This document shows, one piece after another, positions 1 through 6,048 of a stretch of DNA of 9,437 nucleotides. This DNA comes from an uncultured Polynucleobacter sp. (GTDB taxonomy: Bacteria > Pseudomonadota > Gammaproteobacteria > Burkholderiales > Burkholderiaceae): positions 1-9,437 of the forward strand of contig CALKUJ010000232.1 of NCBI GenBank assembly GCA_937996825.1, in the 5' to 3' direction. The first letter of the stretch is position 1; every line of letters starts with the position of its first letter. Made by a program: the position numbers and the translations under genes. The notes under the pieces are model-generated. The model saw only the letters and a program-made list of their open reading frames with translations. It made no database searches and had not been told where the DNA came from.

Positions 1-689
1 AAAATGGCTTTGCTGAAGTGCAAGATGAGGGCAGTCAGCTGCTGAGCATGCTGTTAGAGCCGAAGCGTGGTGAGATGGTTGTCGACTTTTGCGCTGGAGC
101 TGGTGGCAAGACCTTGTCTTTGGGCGCCATGATGAAATCCAGTGGCCGTTTGTACGCTTTTGATGTTTCTGAGAAGCGCTTGGCCAATTTAAAGCCTCGT
201 TTAGCAAAGAGCGGTCTTTCTAACGTTCACCCGGTGTGGATCGACAATGAAAATGATGCCAAGGTGAAACGTTTGGCTGGCAAGATTGACAGGGTGTTGG
301 TCGATGCGCCTTGTAGCGGCTTGGGTACTTTGCGCCGTAATCCTGATCTTAAATGGCGTCAGTCCCCGCAAAGCGTGGCTGAATTGACCCAAAAACAGTT
401 ATCCATCTTGAGTTCAGCGGCCCGATTATTAAAACCGGGTGGTCGCTTGGTTTATGCGACCTGTAGCTTGATTTATCAAGAAAATCAGGGTGTGGTGGAG
501 GCATTTTTGGCCAATAACCCTCAATTTGAACTAAAAGATCCTAAAGAAGTCTTAAGAGACAGCTTTCCGATGATGGGTGATTTACCCATCGGAGCCAGCA
601 AAAACAATGCCTGGTGGCAGTTATTTCCTCACATTCATGGCACAGACGCGTTTTTTGGAGCCATTTTGGAGCGAAAAGCTGCAAATTAA
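1..689 (+). CDS. rsmB: 16S rRNA cytosine-C5 methyltransferase, RsmB/NOP family (3' part)
   Basis: The reading frame is open from base 3 and the true start lies left of the window. About 228 C-terminal residues are visible, the SAM-dependent catalytic domain of an RsmB/NOP-type RNA m5C methyltransferase. These enzymes methylate a cytosine of 16S rRNA in the cytoplasm, using SAM. The first visible residues, VQDEGSQL, match the family's entry to the catalytic core, so the GTG at base 18 is an internal valine, not a start. Motif I is VVDFCAGAGGKT (bases 78-113). Motif IV is DAPCSGLGTLRRNP with its Pro-Cys pair near base 312. Motif VI is YATCS with the catalytic Thr-Cys cysteine near base 462. The ending HGTDAFFGA is also typical. 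E. coli RsmB is about 429 residues with an N-terminal NusB-like RNA-binding domain, which would lie upstream here. Both key cysteines are present. A paralogous NOP-family target other than C967 cannot be excluded. Confidence 0.9.
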   Translation, partial: NGFAEVQDEGSQLLSMLLEPKRGEMVVDFCAGAGGKTLSLGAMMKSSGRLYAFDVSEKRLANLKPRLAKSGLSNVHPVWIDNENDAKVKRLAGKIDRVLVDAPCSGLGTLRRNPDLKWRQSPQSVAELTQKQLSILSSAARLLKPGGRLVYATCSLIYQENQGVVEAFLANNPQFELKDPKEVLRDSFPMMGDLPIGASKNNAWWQLFPHIHGTDAFFGAILERKAAN

Positions 690-703
690 CTAAAAGTAGT
701 TAA
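686..703. repeat. AT-rich inverted repeat at the rsmB stop codon
   Basis: TTAACTA (686-692) is the exact reverse complement of TAGTTAA (697-703), with a 4-base loop. The left arm contains the rsmB stop codon. It is AT-rich and followed by ATTTC rather than a T-run, so at best it is a weak terminator or RNA 3'-end stabiliser. No other terminator is visible between rsmB and the desaturase gene. Confidence 0.4.
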
Positions 704-741
704 ATTTCACTAACTAATTCGATTTATTAGCTAAAAAACAT

Positions 742-756
742 GATTTAGATTAAATC
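742..756. repeat. Short inverted repeat upstream of the desaturase promoter
   Basis: GATTTA (742-747) and TAAATC (751-756) are perfect reverse complements around a 3-base centre. The site lies about 40 bp upstream of the proposed -10 element of the desaturase gene, where an activator or repressor could bind. An operator role is inference. In such AT-rich DNA a 6-bp dyad can occur by chance. Confidence 0.3.
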
Positions 757-772
757 TGTTCAAATTTTGGTG

Positions 773-800
773 TGTGTATAGAGTGAAAGCTTGATAAAAT
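773..800 (+). promoter_or_regulatory. Candidate extended -10 promoter of the desaturase gene
   Basis: TGATAAAAT at 792-800 fits an extended -10 element (TGn followed by a hexamer matching TATAAT at 5 of 6 positions). The -35 region at the usual distance (TGTGTA, 773-778, 16-bp spacer) is poor, as is common for extended -10 promoters. Transcription would start near 807, giving a leader of about 25 nt that contains the ribosome binding site GAGAGGA (818-824), 7 nt before the ATG. The call is by eye. Confidence 0.45.
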
Positions 801-831
801 ACTTTTCTAAGCATATTGAGAGGATGGCCGC

Positions 832-2031
832 ATGGCATCGGTAGAACAAACTAGAGATTTTGTGTTGAATTGGATTGCAAATGGCTACCTGAATTGGTCT
901 TGGTGGCAGATTTTGTTGATCACACTGTTGTTGACTCATATCACCATTGCCAGCGTGACAATCTTTTTACATCGTTGTCAGGCTCACCGCGCTTTAGAGT
1001 TACATGCAATTCCTTCTCATTTCTTCCGTTTTTGGTTGTGGCTAACCACCGGTATGGTCACCAAAGAGTGGGCTGCTATTCATCGCAAGCATCACGCCAA
1101 GTGTGAAACCGTTGATGATCCTCATAGTCCTCAAATTTTAGGTATCAGCACCGTCCTATCGAGAGGCGCTGAGTTGTATCGCGCTGAAGCTAAAAACAAA
1201 GAAACTATTGAAAAATTTGGTCATGGCACACCTGATGACTGGATTGAAAAAAATCTTTATTCAAAATATCAATGGCAAGGTGTTGCATTGATGTTGATCA
1301 TTGACGTGATTCTTTTTGGAGCATTGGGCGCCACTGTTTGGGCTGTACAAATGTTGTGGATCCCAATCACTGCAGCTGGCATCATCAATGGCATGGGTCA
1401 CTACTGGGGCTATCGCAATTACGATTGTGAAGATGCCTCTACTAACTTGATGCCTTGGGGTATTTTGATTGGTGGTGAAGAATTGCATAACAATCATCAC
1501 ACCTATGCGACCAGTGCGAAGCTTTCGAATAAATGGTACGAGTTTGATATTGGTTGGGTTTATATCCGTGGACTAGAGATGGCTGGTTTAGCGAAAGTTA
1601 AAAAGCTGCCACCAAAGCCAGTATTGGCAGAGCTTGAACAAGCTTCAGAAAAGACTTTGCAAGCAGTGATTGCTAACAGATATGAAGTGATGGCGCGTTA
1701 CTCAAAAACTTTGCGTCAAACTTTTGATGCAGAAGTTGCGCACATGAAAGAACTTGCTGCGCAATTCGGCGATCAGCACCTTTGGTTATACAAAGATGAA
1801 GCCAAGTTAACTCAAGCCGAACTTGCAAGCCTTGAGAAGCTCATGGCAACGAATAAGTCAGTGAAGTTGATGGTTGAGATGCGTCGCGAGCTAGCGAGTC
1901 TTTGGCAGCGTTCTCACGTGACCAAAGAGCAATTGATCACCCAGTTGCAGCAATGGTGTCACAAGGCTGAAACAAGTGGCATGGCAGGCTTGCAAGAGTT
2001 CTCCTTGCGTTTGCGCAGATACACTGTTTAA
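832..2031 (+). CDS. Membrane fatty acid (acyl-CoA/acyl-lipid) desaturase
   Basis: A 399-residue integral-membrane di-iron fatty acid desaturase, probably introducing a cis double bond into a membrane acyl chain with O2 and electrons from a ferredoxin or similar donor. The three histidine boxes of the family are intact: HRCQAH (residues 47-52), HRKHH (84-88) and HNNHH (219-223). Hydrophobic segments lie at about 25-47, 64-78 and 150-188. The start is supported by GAGAGGA 7 nt upstream. An ATG at 824 is in another frame. The catalytic part ends near residue 250. The remaining 150 or so residues form a charged, apparently helical, non-membrane tail ending in a conserved-looking QEFSLRLRRY segment, longer than the minimal delta-9 fold. 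The gene is monocistronic, between its own promoter and a strong terminator. Class is secure; regiospecificity and acyl carrier are not. Confidence 0.9.
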   Translation: MASVEQTRDFVLNWIANGYLNWSWWQILLITLLLTHITIASVTIFLHRCQAHRALELHAIPSHFFRFWLWLTTGMVTKEWAAIHRKHHAKCETVDDPHSPQILGISTVLSRGAELYRAEAKNKETIEKFGHGTPDDWIEKNLYSKYQWQGVALMLIIDVILFGALGATVWAVQMLWIPITAAGIINGMGHYWGYRNYDCEDASTNLMPWGILIGGEELHNNHHTYATSAKLSNKWYEFDIGWVYIRGLEMAGLAKVKKLPPKPVLAELEQASEKTLQAVIANRYEVMARYSKTLRQTFDAEVAHMKELAAQFGDQHLWLYKDEAKLTQAELASLEKLMATNKSVKLMVEMRRELASLWQRSHVTKEQLITQLQQWCHKAETSGMAGLQEFSLRLRRYTV

Positions 2032-2077
2032 GCATTAACAACATTTTCCACAAAAATAGCCAATAAAAATGGCCAAC

Positions 2078-2105
2078 AAAAAACCCGCTCAAGAGCGGGT
2101 TTTTT
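2078..2105. terminator. Bidirectional Rho-independent terminator
   Basis: Six A residues, then CCCGCT, a CAAG loop, AGCGGG and six T residues form an uninterrupted hairpin with a U-tract on either strand. It sits between the convergent desaturase (+) and rpmG (-) genes, about 46 bp after one stop and 42 bp after the other. It should therefore terminate both transcripts. Confidence 0.93.
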
Positions 2106-2147
2106 ATTTGATTAACTAGATCAGCTTAAATTGATTAAGCCAGAGAT

Positions 2148-2315
2148 TTACTTGATCTTTGTTTCTTTGTAAGACACATGCTTGCGAGCTTTAGGATCAA
2201 ACTTCATGATCTCCATCTTCTCAGGCATGGTGCGTTTGTTTTTTGTAGTTGTGTAGAAGTGACCAGTACCTGCAGTCGATTCTAGTTTGATTTTTTCGCG
2301 TCCACCTTTAGCCAT
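2148..2315 (-). CDS. rpmG: 50S ribosomal protein L33
   Basis: A 55-residue protein read on the minus strand, beginning MAKGGREKIKLES and ending KETKIK. It contains the L33 hallmarks: a GTGHFYTTTKNKR stretch and a C-terminal KFDPKARKHVSYKE segment. Length and basic composition are those of bacterial L33, a protein of the large subunit. It has no cysteines, so it is the zinc-independent (C-minus) form. The Shine-Dalgarno AAGGAG (2323-2328) lies 7 nt before the ATG and overlaps the stop codon of rpmB, which argues for one mRNA and coupled translation. The message ends at the terminator at 2078-2105. Identification is firm. Confidence 0.96.
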   Translation of the reverse strand: MAKGGREKIKLESTAGTGHFYTTTKNKRTMPEKMEIMKFDPKARKHVSYKETKIK

Positions 2316-2322
2316 TTTGCCG

Positions 2323-2328
2323 CTCCTT
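2323..2328 (-). promoter_or_regulatory. rpmG ribosome binding site overlapping the rpmB stop
   Basis: AAGGAG on the minus strand. Its first two bases are part of the rpmB stop codon (TAA at 2329-2327), so ribosomes finishing L28 are delivered onto the L33 start. Confidence 0.8.
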
Positions 2329-2560
2329 AGATTTCACCGCGAGTACGCAAATCAACCAATACAGCGTCGATGCCTACTTTATCGATCATGCGAAGACCGG
2401 CGTTGGTAATGCGTAAGCTTACCCAACGGTTTTCAGATTCAACCCAAAAACGACGATTTTGCAGATTAGGCAAAAAGCGACGTTTAGTCTTATTGTTTGC
2501 ATGGGAAACATTGTTGCCGACCATCGGCTTTTTCCCGGTGACTTGGCATACTTTTGCCAT
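2327..2560 (-). CDS. rpmB: 50S ribosomal protein L28
   Basis: A 77-residue protein starting MAKVCQVTGKKPMVGNNVSHA, followed by the typical KTKRRFLPNLQ and VSLRITNAGLRMIDK segments and ending RTRGEI. This is the full length expected for proteobacterial L28, a large-subunit protein. It has one cysteine only, so it lacks the paired CxxC zinc knuckles of the zinc-binding form, like its partner L33. AAGGAG (2567-2572) stands 6 nt upstream of the ATG. The gene is first in the rpmB-rpmG operon, with 11 bp between the coding regions, and has its own promoter in the gap after radC. The rpmB-rpmG order is conserved across proteobacteria. Confidence 0.97.
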   Translation of the reverse strand: MAKVCQVTGKKPMVGNNVSHANNKTKRRFLPNLQNRRFWVESENRWVSLRITNAGLRMIDKVGIDAVLVDLRTRGEI

Positions 2561-2590
2561 GACACACTCCTTGAATTGCGAAAAAAAGAG

Positions 2591-2619
2591 ATTGTAGCAG
2601 GTGGCGAGAAACTATTCCA
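2591..2619 (-). promoter_or_regulatory. Candidate rpmB-rpmG promoter (extended -10)
   Basis: On the minus strand, TGCTACAAT (2599-2591) is an extended -10 element with a 5-of-6 hexamer. It is preceded, with a 17-bp spacer, by a weak -35 TGGAAT (2619-2614). Transcription would start near 2584, leaving a short leader before the rpmB Shine-Dalgarno. A strong promoter here would let the ribosomal protein genes run independently of radC upstream. Read by eye. Confidence 0.55.
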
Positions 2620-2663
2620 CTATTTACTCAAAAGCATTCAGAATCGGATCAGTAAAAGCCCCT

Positions 2664-2679
2664 GAATTGAACTCAATTC
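2664..2679. repeat. Near-perfect 16-bp palindrome between radC and rpmB
   Basis: GAATTGA (2664-2670) and TCAATTC (2673-2679) are exact reverse complements separated by AC. The site is about 20 bp after the radC stop and about 45 bp upstream of the proposed rpmB -35 element. There is no T-run on the radC-sense strand, so it is not an intrinsic terminator. It could be an operator or an mRNA 3'-end hairpin; function unknown. Confidence 0.4.
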
Positions 2680-2700
2680 TAGTCAAAATAAGCCCATAAG

Positions 2701-3426
2701 TTAGTGTTTACTATCATTAAAGGGCATTATTTTCAGTTCTAGAAAAGATGAAGCTCCTCTTTTTGTGACAATGCAATGATCGAGTAAATTGACCTCAACC
2801 AGTTGCAAAGCCTCATGCAAGATGACGGTCAAAGAAATGTCCTCTCTACTTGGTTTTAAGCTCCCGCTGGGGTGATTGTGGGCAATGATCAAATTACTCA
2901 CATTTCTGAGTAAACATTCTTTGGCAATTTCACGAATATGAACGGCTGTTTCTGAGATAGACCCTCTGAAGATTTCATGGGTATCAATCAGCCTCAGGTG
3001 GATATCAAGATAGAGGCATACAAACACCTCATACTCTCTTTGGCCAATCAGCCCAATCAAATAGCTTTTGACCAAATCAGTAGAGGTCAAAATGCTTTGT
3101 TGCTTGATCTTTTCTTTATAACTGCGCTGAACCAGTTCATGAATAACCTGTAGCTGGGACCATTTTGAAATACCAATACCTTTGAAAGCTTCAAAGTCTT
3201 TGAAGCTGGCAGTGAGAATCGATGAGAGGGAGCCAAATTCCTGAATGAGTCTATGAGATAGATTCAGGGAATTTTCACCTTGATTGCCTGTTCTTAGGAT
3301 GATGGAGAGAAGCTCGGCATCGTCCATAGAGCTTGGGCCACTCAAAAGAAGTTTTTCTCGAGGGCGAGACTGCTCTGGCCAATTTTTGATCGATGTTTGA
3401 GCAGATTTCTCAGGCCTAGTTAAAAT
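2701..3426 (-). CDS. radC: RadC family JAMM/MPN-domain protein, probable ATT start
   Basis: RadC family protein, 241 residues if read from ATT at 3426. An N-terminal helix-hairpin-helix-like region with KGIGISK (about residues 82-88) precedes a JAMM metalloprotease-like domain. That domain has HNHPSG (H183, H185), a following SRED (S193, D196), a probable upstream glutamate in REYEVF, and the family's EIFRGSI. Its biochemical role is unsettled; the old DNA-repair name is not well supported. The start is odd: the conserved segment WPEQSRPREKLL lies upstream of the first usable TTG (3345) and ATG (3327), and the nearest upstream TTG (3579) would be about 150 bp inside fkpB on the other strand. 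ATT at 3426 preserves the motif, but no good Shine-Dalgarno precedes it. An annotator using only standard starts may choose 3345 or 3327. The usual SFAERG near the C-terminus is replaced by SFLELK. Confidence 0.85.
   Translation of the reverse strand: MLTRPEKSAQTSIKNWPEQSRPREKLLLSGPSSMDDAELLSIILRTGNQGENSLNLSHRLIQEFGSLSSILTASFKDFEAFKGIGISKWSQLQVIHELVQRSYKEKIKQQSILTSTDLVKSYLIGLIGQREYEVFVCLYLDIHLRLIDTHEIFRGSISETAVHIREIAKECLLRNVSNLIIAHNHPSGSLKPSREDISLTVILHEALQLVEVNLLDHCIVTKRGASSFLELKIMPFNDSKH
3397..3426 (+). promoter_or_regulatory. Candidate promoter for fkpB-ispH inside the 5' end of radC
   Basis: TTGAGC (3397-3402, matching TTGA of the -35 consensus), an 18-bp spacer and TAAAAT (3421-3426, 5 of 6 to the -10 consensus). 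Transcription would be expected about 7 nt downstream, at or beside the fkpB ATG (3433). No Shine-Dalgarno is visible before that ATG, consistent with a leaderless mRNA. Inferred by eye. Confidence 0.4.
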
Positions 3427-3432
3427 GTTGCT

Positions 3433-3897
3433 ATGACTGAATCTAATATGGCTAGCGGAGCCGAAGTTACCGCCAATTCGTTCTTGACCTTGAACTACAG
3501 GATTTCTTTGCCCGAGGGTGGAGACGTCATGAACACTTTCGAGGACAAGCCTGCCACTTTGATGCTTGGCACGGGGCAATTCTCGCCCACGCTTGAGCAG
3601 GCCTTGATTGGGATGCGACTCAATGAGCGTAAAACCTTCACCATGGCTCCTGAGGCTGCCTTTGGTGAGAAGAATCCCGATTTGATCAGGACCATTTCTT
3701 TGACCACCTTGCGTGAAAACTCTTCTCCTGAAGAAGAGTATTTGCCCGGTGACATGATTGAATTCAATGCACCCAATGGCGCGACATACTCTGGAACGCT
3801 TTTGGCAATTGATGGCGATTCTGCAACGTTTGACTTCAATCATCCTTTGTCTGGCAAAACCATTTTGTTTGAAGCAGAAATCATCGCGATTCTTTAA
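3433..3897 (+). CDS. fkpB: FKBP-type peptidyl-prolyl isomerase (FkpB/SlpA type)
   Basis: A 154-residue soluble FKBP-type prolyl cis-trans isomerase of the SlyD/FkpB group, probably a cytoplasmic folding helper. An FKBP half-domain covers residues 16-73 (LTLNYRISLPEGG, then ATLMLGTGQFSPTLEQALIGM). An insert-in-flap chaperone segment follows, about 74-125 (PEAAFGEKNPDLI onward), and the second FKBP piece has the diagnostic DFNHPLSGKTILFE (134-147). There is no signal peptide and no His-rich tail, which separates it from SlyD. ATG 3433 is preferred. ATG 3448 (residue 6) is possible, but neither has a clear Shine-Dalgarno. The stop codon is followed directly by the ispH ATG (TAAATG). The fkpB-ispH pairing is conserved in proteobacteria. 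It diverges from radC with about 6 bp between the proposed starts. Confidence 0.92.
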   Translation: MTESNMASGAEVTANSFLTLNYRISLPEGGDVMNTFEDKPATLMLGTGQFSPTLEQALIGMRLNERKTFTMAPEAAFGEKNPDLIRTISLTTLRENSSPEEEYLPGDMIEFNAPNGATYSGTLLAIDGDSATFDFNHPLSGKTILFEAEIIAIL

Positions 3898-4857
3898 ATG
3901 ACAGCGCCTGTTCAAGCAACTTCTGCAGTGGAGAATGATGGCGAAATCTTGCTGGCTCAACCCAGAGGTTTTTGCGCAGGAGTTGATCGAGCCATCACGA
4001 TTGTTGAACAGGCTTTGACAAAGTTTGGGGCGCCTATTTACGTGCGCCATGAGATCGTTCACAACGCTTATGTCGTGAACGACTTGAGGGCTAGAGGCGC
4101 TATCTTTGTTGATGAGCTTCATGAGGTTCCTGCTGGTAATACTTTGATATTCAGTGCGCATGGGGTTTCTCCGGCGGTGCGCCAAGAAGCAGAGCAGCGA
4201 GGCTTGAAGATATTTGATGCAACCTGTCCTTTGGTGACGAAGGTGCACGTTGAAGTTATAAAAATGCGCAAAGAGGGCATGACGATCATCATGATTGGTC
4301 ATCGTGGTCATCCTGAAGTTGAAGGCACCATGGGCCAGGCACCGGAAGGCATTCACCTTGTGGAGAACATTAACGATGTTCAAGCTCTGACAATTCCAGC
4401 TGATACTCCTGTTGCATATGTCACTCAAACAACCTTGTCGGTTGATGAAACCAAAGAAATTGTGGATGCACTAAAAGCAAAATACCCACACATTCAGCAG
4501 CCGAAAAAACAAGACATTTGCTACGCCACTCAAAATCGTCAAGATGCTGTGAAGTTCATGGCTCCACAAGTTGATCTAGTGATTGTGGTCGGTAGCCCCA
4601 ATAGCTCTAACTCCAATCGCTTGAGAGAATTGTCTGAAAAGTTAGGAGTTGTTTCCTACATGGTCGATCATCCCAGTCAGTTGAATCCTGAGTGGTTTGT
4701 AGGAAAGAAGAGAATTGGTTTGACTGCTGGTGCATCTGCACCGGAAAGTTTGGCTCAAGCAATCATTGATCGCATCAAAGAGCTGGGGCCAAAGAGTGTT
4801 AGACCCTTAGAGGGGATTGTTGAGAACACAGCATTCCCATTACCCAAGGGTCTTTGA
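3898..4857 (+). CDS. ispH: 4-hydroxy-3-methylbut-2-enyl diphosphate reductase
   Basis: IspH (LytB), 319 residues, catalyses the last step of the MEP isoprenoid pathway. It reduces HMBPP to IPP and DMAPP using a [4Fe-4S] cluster in the cytoplasm. The three cluster cysteines are present: PRGFCAG (C26), DATCPLV (C110) and DICYATQ (C208). Substrate-binding residues include H55 in HEIVHNAYVV, H88 in SAHGVS, H138 in GHRGHPE, the TQTTLS segment, GSPNSSNSNR and the terminal TAGASAPES. Length is normal. The ATG abuts the fkpB stop with no spacer and no independent Shine-Dalgarno, so translation is probably coupled and both genes share one mRNA. It ends 12 bp before the stop of the convergent aminotransferase gene, with no obvious terminator between. 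Confidence 0.97.
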   Translation: MTAPVQATSAVENDGEILLAQPRGFCAGVDRAITIVEQALTKFGAPIYVRHEIVHNAYVVNDLRARGAIFVDELHEVPAGNTLIFSAHGVSPAVRQEAEQRGLKIFDATCPLVTKVHVEVIKMRKEGMTIIMIGHRGHPEVEGTMGQAPEGIHLVENINDVQALTIPADTPVAYVTQTTLSVDETKEIVDALKAKYPHIQQPKKQDICYATQNRQDAVKFMAPQVDLVIVVGSPNSSNSNRLRELSEKLGVVSYMVDHPSQLNPEWFVGKKRIGLTAGASAPESLAQAIIDRIKELGPKSVRPLEGIVENTAFPLPKGL

Positions 4858-4869
4858 TACTTTTAGATC

Positions 4870-6048
4870 TTAGTTGATCGACTTGATCACGCCTCTTAAG
4901 AGATCAACCATTTGTTTTAATTCTTCGCGACTGATATTCAGCGCTGGCATGAAGCGAATTAAATTTGGGCGTGGAGAATTCAATAAAAGACCGATAGGCT
5001 CAAGATTGCGAGCGCGTTCAACGATTTCAGGTCCAATGTCACGATTGAGTTTGAGCGCTCTTAACAAGCCTTCACCGCGCTCGCCATCAAGACCAAGTTC
5101 TTTGCTCAGATCTAGTAGTAATTCTCTTAAGTACTGACCTTTGGCAAGTACTTCATCTAAAAATCCTGGCGCTAGTAACTGAGAGATTACGCTGTGACCA
5201 ACCGCAGTCATCAATGGGTTGCCGTTGTATGTGCCCCCTTGATCACCTGGTTCAAAGCAGGCTACCTCATCAGTGGCCAGTAATGCTGCCAATGGCACGC
5301 CACCACCAATGCCTTTACCCAAGGTCATGATGTCAGGGTTGATGTTGTATAGCTGATGAGCGAATAATTTACCTGTACGTCCGCAACCAGCTTGCACTTC
5401 GTCAACAATCAAAAGAATCTTGTTCTGCTTGGTAAGTTCACGCAGATCGCGCATGAATTGATGATCTGCTGGAATAACGCCACCTTCACCTTGAACAGGC
5501 TCAAGCATGACGGCCACAGTTTTTTCATTGATCAATTTTTTAACGGACTCAATGTCATTCAATTCTGCTTTTGGAAAACCAGGGACTTGAGGTGCAAACA
5601 TCGTATCCCAGCCTTCTTTACCAGAGGCACTCATCGTGGCCAATGTTCTGCCATGAAAGCCATGATTGAAAGTGATGATTTCATGGGCGTGATTTTTGTG
5701 AAGCTTGCCCCATTTGCGGGCCAATTTGATGGCGCCCTCATTGGCTTCTGCACCACTGTTTGCAAAGAACACTTTGTCAAAGCAGCTATTAGCTGTCAAT
5801 AGGTTGGACAGAGCAATCATCGGCTCGTTATAAAAAGCAGGGCTTGGATTGATGACCTTTTTGGCCTGCTTTTCAATGGCTTCAATCATGCCAGGATTGG
5901 AGTGACCCAAGCAGTTAACAGCCCAACCTTGTAAAAAGTCTAAATATTTTTTACCGTTCTGATCCACCAACCAAGAACCCTTACCTTCGGTGAAAACCAA
6001 GTCTGGACGTTTGGTGATGTACATCACTGAATGGGTATCGATGGTCAT
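4870..6048 (-). CDS. argD: Class III PLP aminotransferase, probable acetylornithine transaminase
   Basis: A 392-residue class III aminotransferase of the ArgD type. It would interconvert N-acetylornithine and 2-oxoglutarate with N-acetylglutamate semialdehyde and glutamate (arginine synthesis), and many relatives also accept succinyldiaminopimelate or ornithine. Family signatures: YLDFLQGWAVNCLGH (35-49), NSGAEANEGAIKLAR (97-111), the PLP-stacking GFHGRT (130-135), EPVQGEGG (183-190), DEVQAGCGRTG with PLP-binding D216, the Schiff-base lysine K245 in TLGKGIGGG, and GGTYNGNPL (271-279). Length is full. The start MTIDTHSVMYITKRPDLVF gives the usual short N-terminus, but only a weak AAAG precedes the ATG. 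A later internal methionine (residue 9) is possible. It lies 52 bp downstream of the reductase gene on the same strand, perhaps as an operon. Family secure; exact substrate inferred. Confidence 0.88.
   Translation of the reverse strand: MTIDTHSVMYITKRPDLVFTEGKGSWLVDQNGKKYLDFLQGWAVNCLGHSNPGMIEAIEKQAKKVINPSPAFYNEPMIALSNLLTANSCFDKVFFANSGAEANEGAIKLARKWGKLHKNHAHEIITFNHGFHGRTLATMSASGKEGWDTMFAPQVPGFPKAELNDIESVKKLINEKTVAVMLEPVQGEGGVIPADHQFMRDLRELTKQNKILLIVDEVQAGCGRTGKLFAHQLYNINPDIMTLGKGIGGGVPLAALLATDEVACFEPGDQGGTYNGNPLMTAVGHSVISQLLAPGFLDEVLAKGQYLRELLLDLSKELGLDGERGEGLLRALKLNRDIGPEIVERARNLEPIGLLLNSPRPNLIRFMPALNISREELKQMVDLLRGVIKSIN

Noticed and set aside
18..20. GTG as the start of the RsmB-like protein
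   Set aside because: The frame is open upstream, and the residues before and after it (NGFAEVQDEGSQL) form a conserved internal segment.
1920..2031. Resemblance of the desaturase C-terminal end (W-x-x-x-A-x-x-S-G-x-x-x-L-x-x-F) to the tail of some ISL3-like transposases
   Set aside because: The match is too short to mean anything. The frame is continuous with an intact desaturase and there are no inverted repeats or target duplications around it.
2370..2665. Plus-strand small frames over rpmB and the radC-rpmB gap
   Set aside because: They are antisense to rpmB, have no ribosome binding site, and run across the rpmB promoter.
2701..4428. A very long minus-strand reading frame (575 codons) extending radC upstream across fkpB and ispH
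   Set aside because: Only the part below about 3426 encodes RadC. The rest is antisense to fkpB and ispH, both of which have clear family motifs, and the translation there is low-complexity His/Arg/Asn-rich antisense sequence.
4882..4910. Repeated TTGATC/GATC near the end of the argD-like gene as a possible terminator
   Set aside because: It lies in coding sequence, the stems are imperfect and no T-run follows.
5392..5802. A 136-codon plus-strand frame opposite the aminotransferase gene
   Set aside because: It is the antisense shadow of the conserved PLP-binding region of the argD-like gene and resembles no family.
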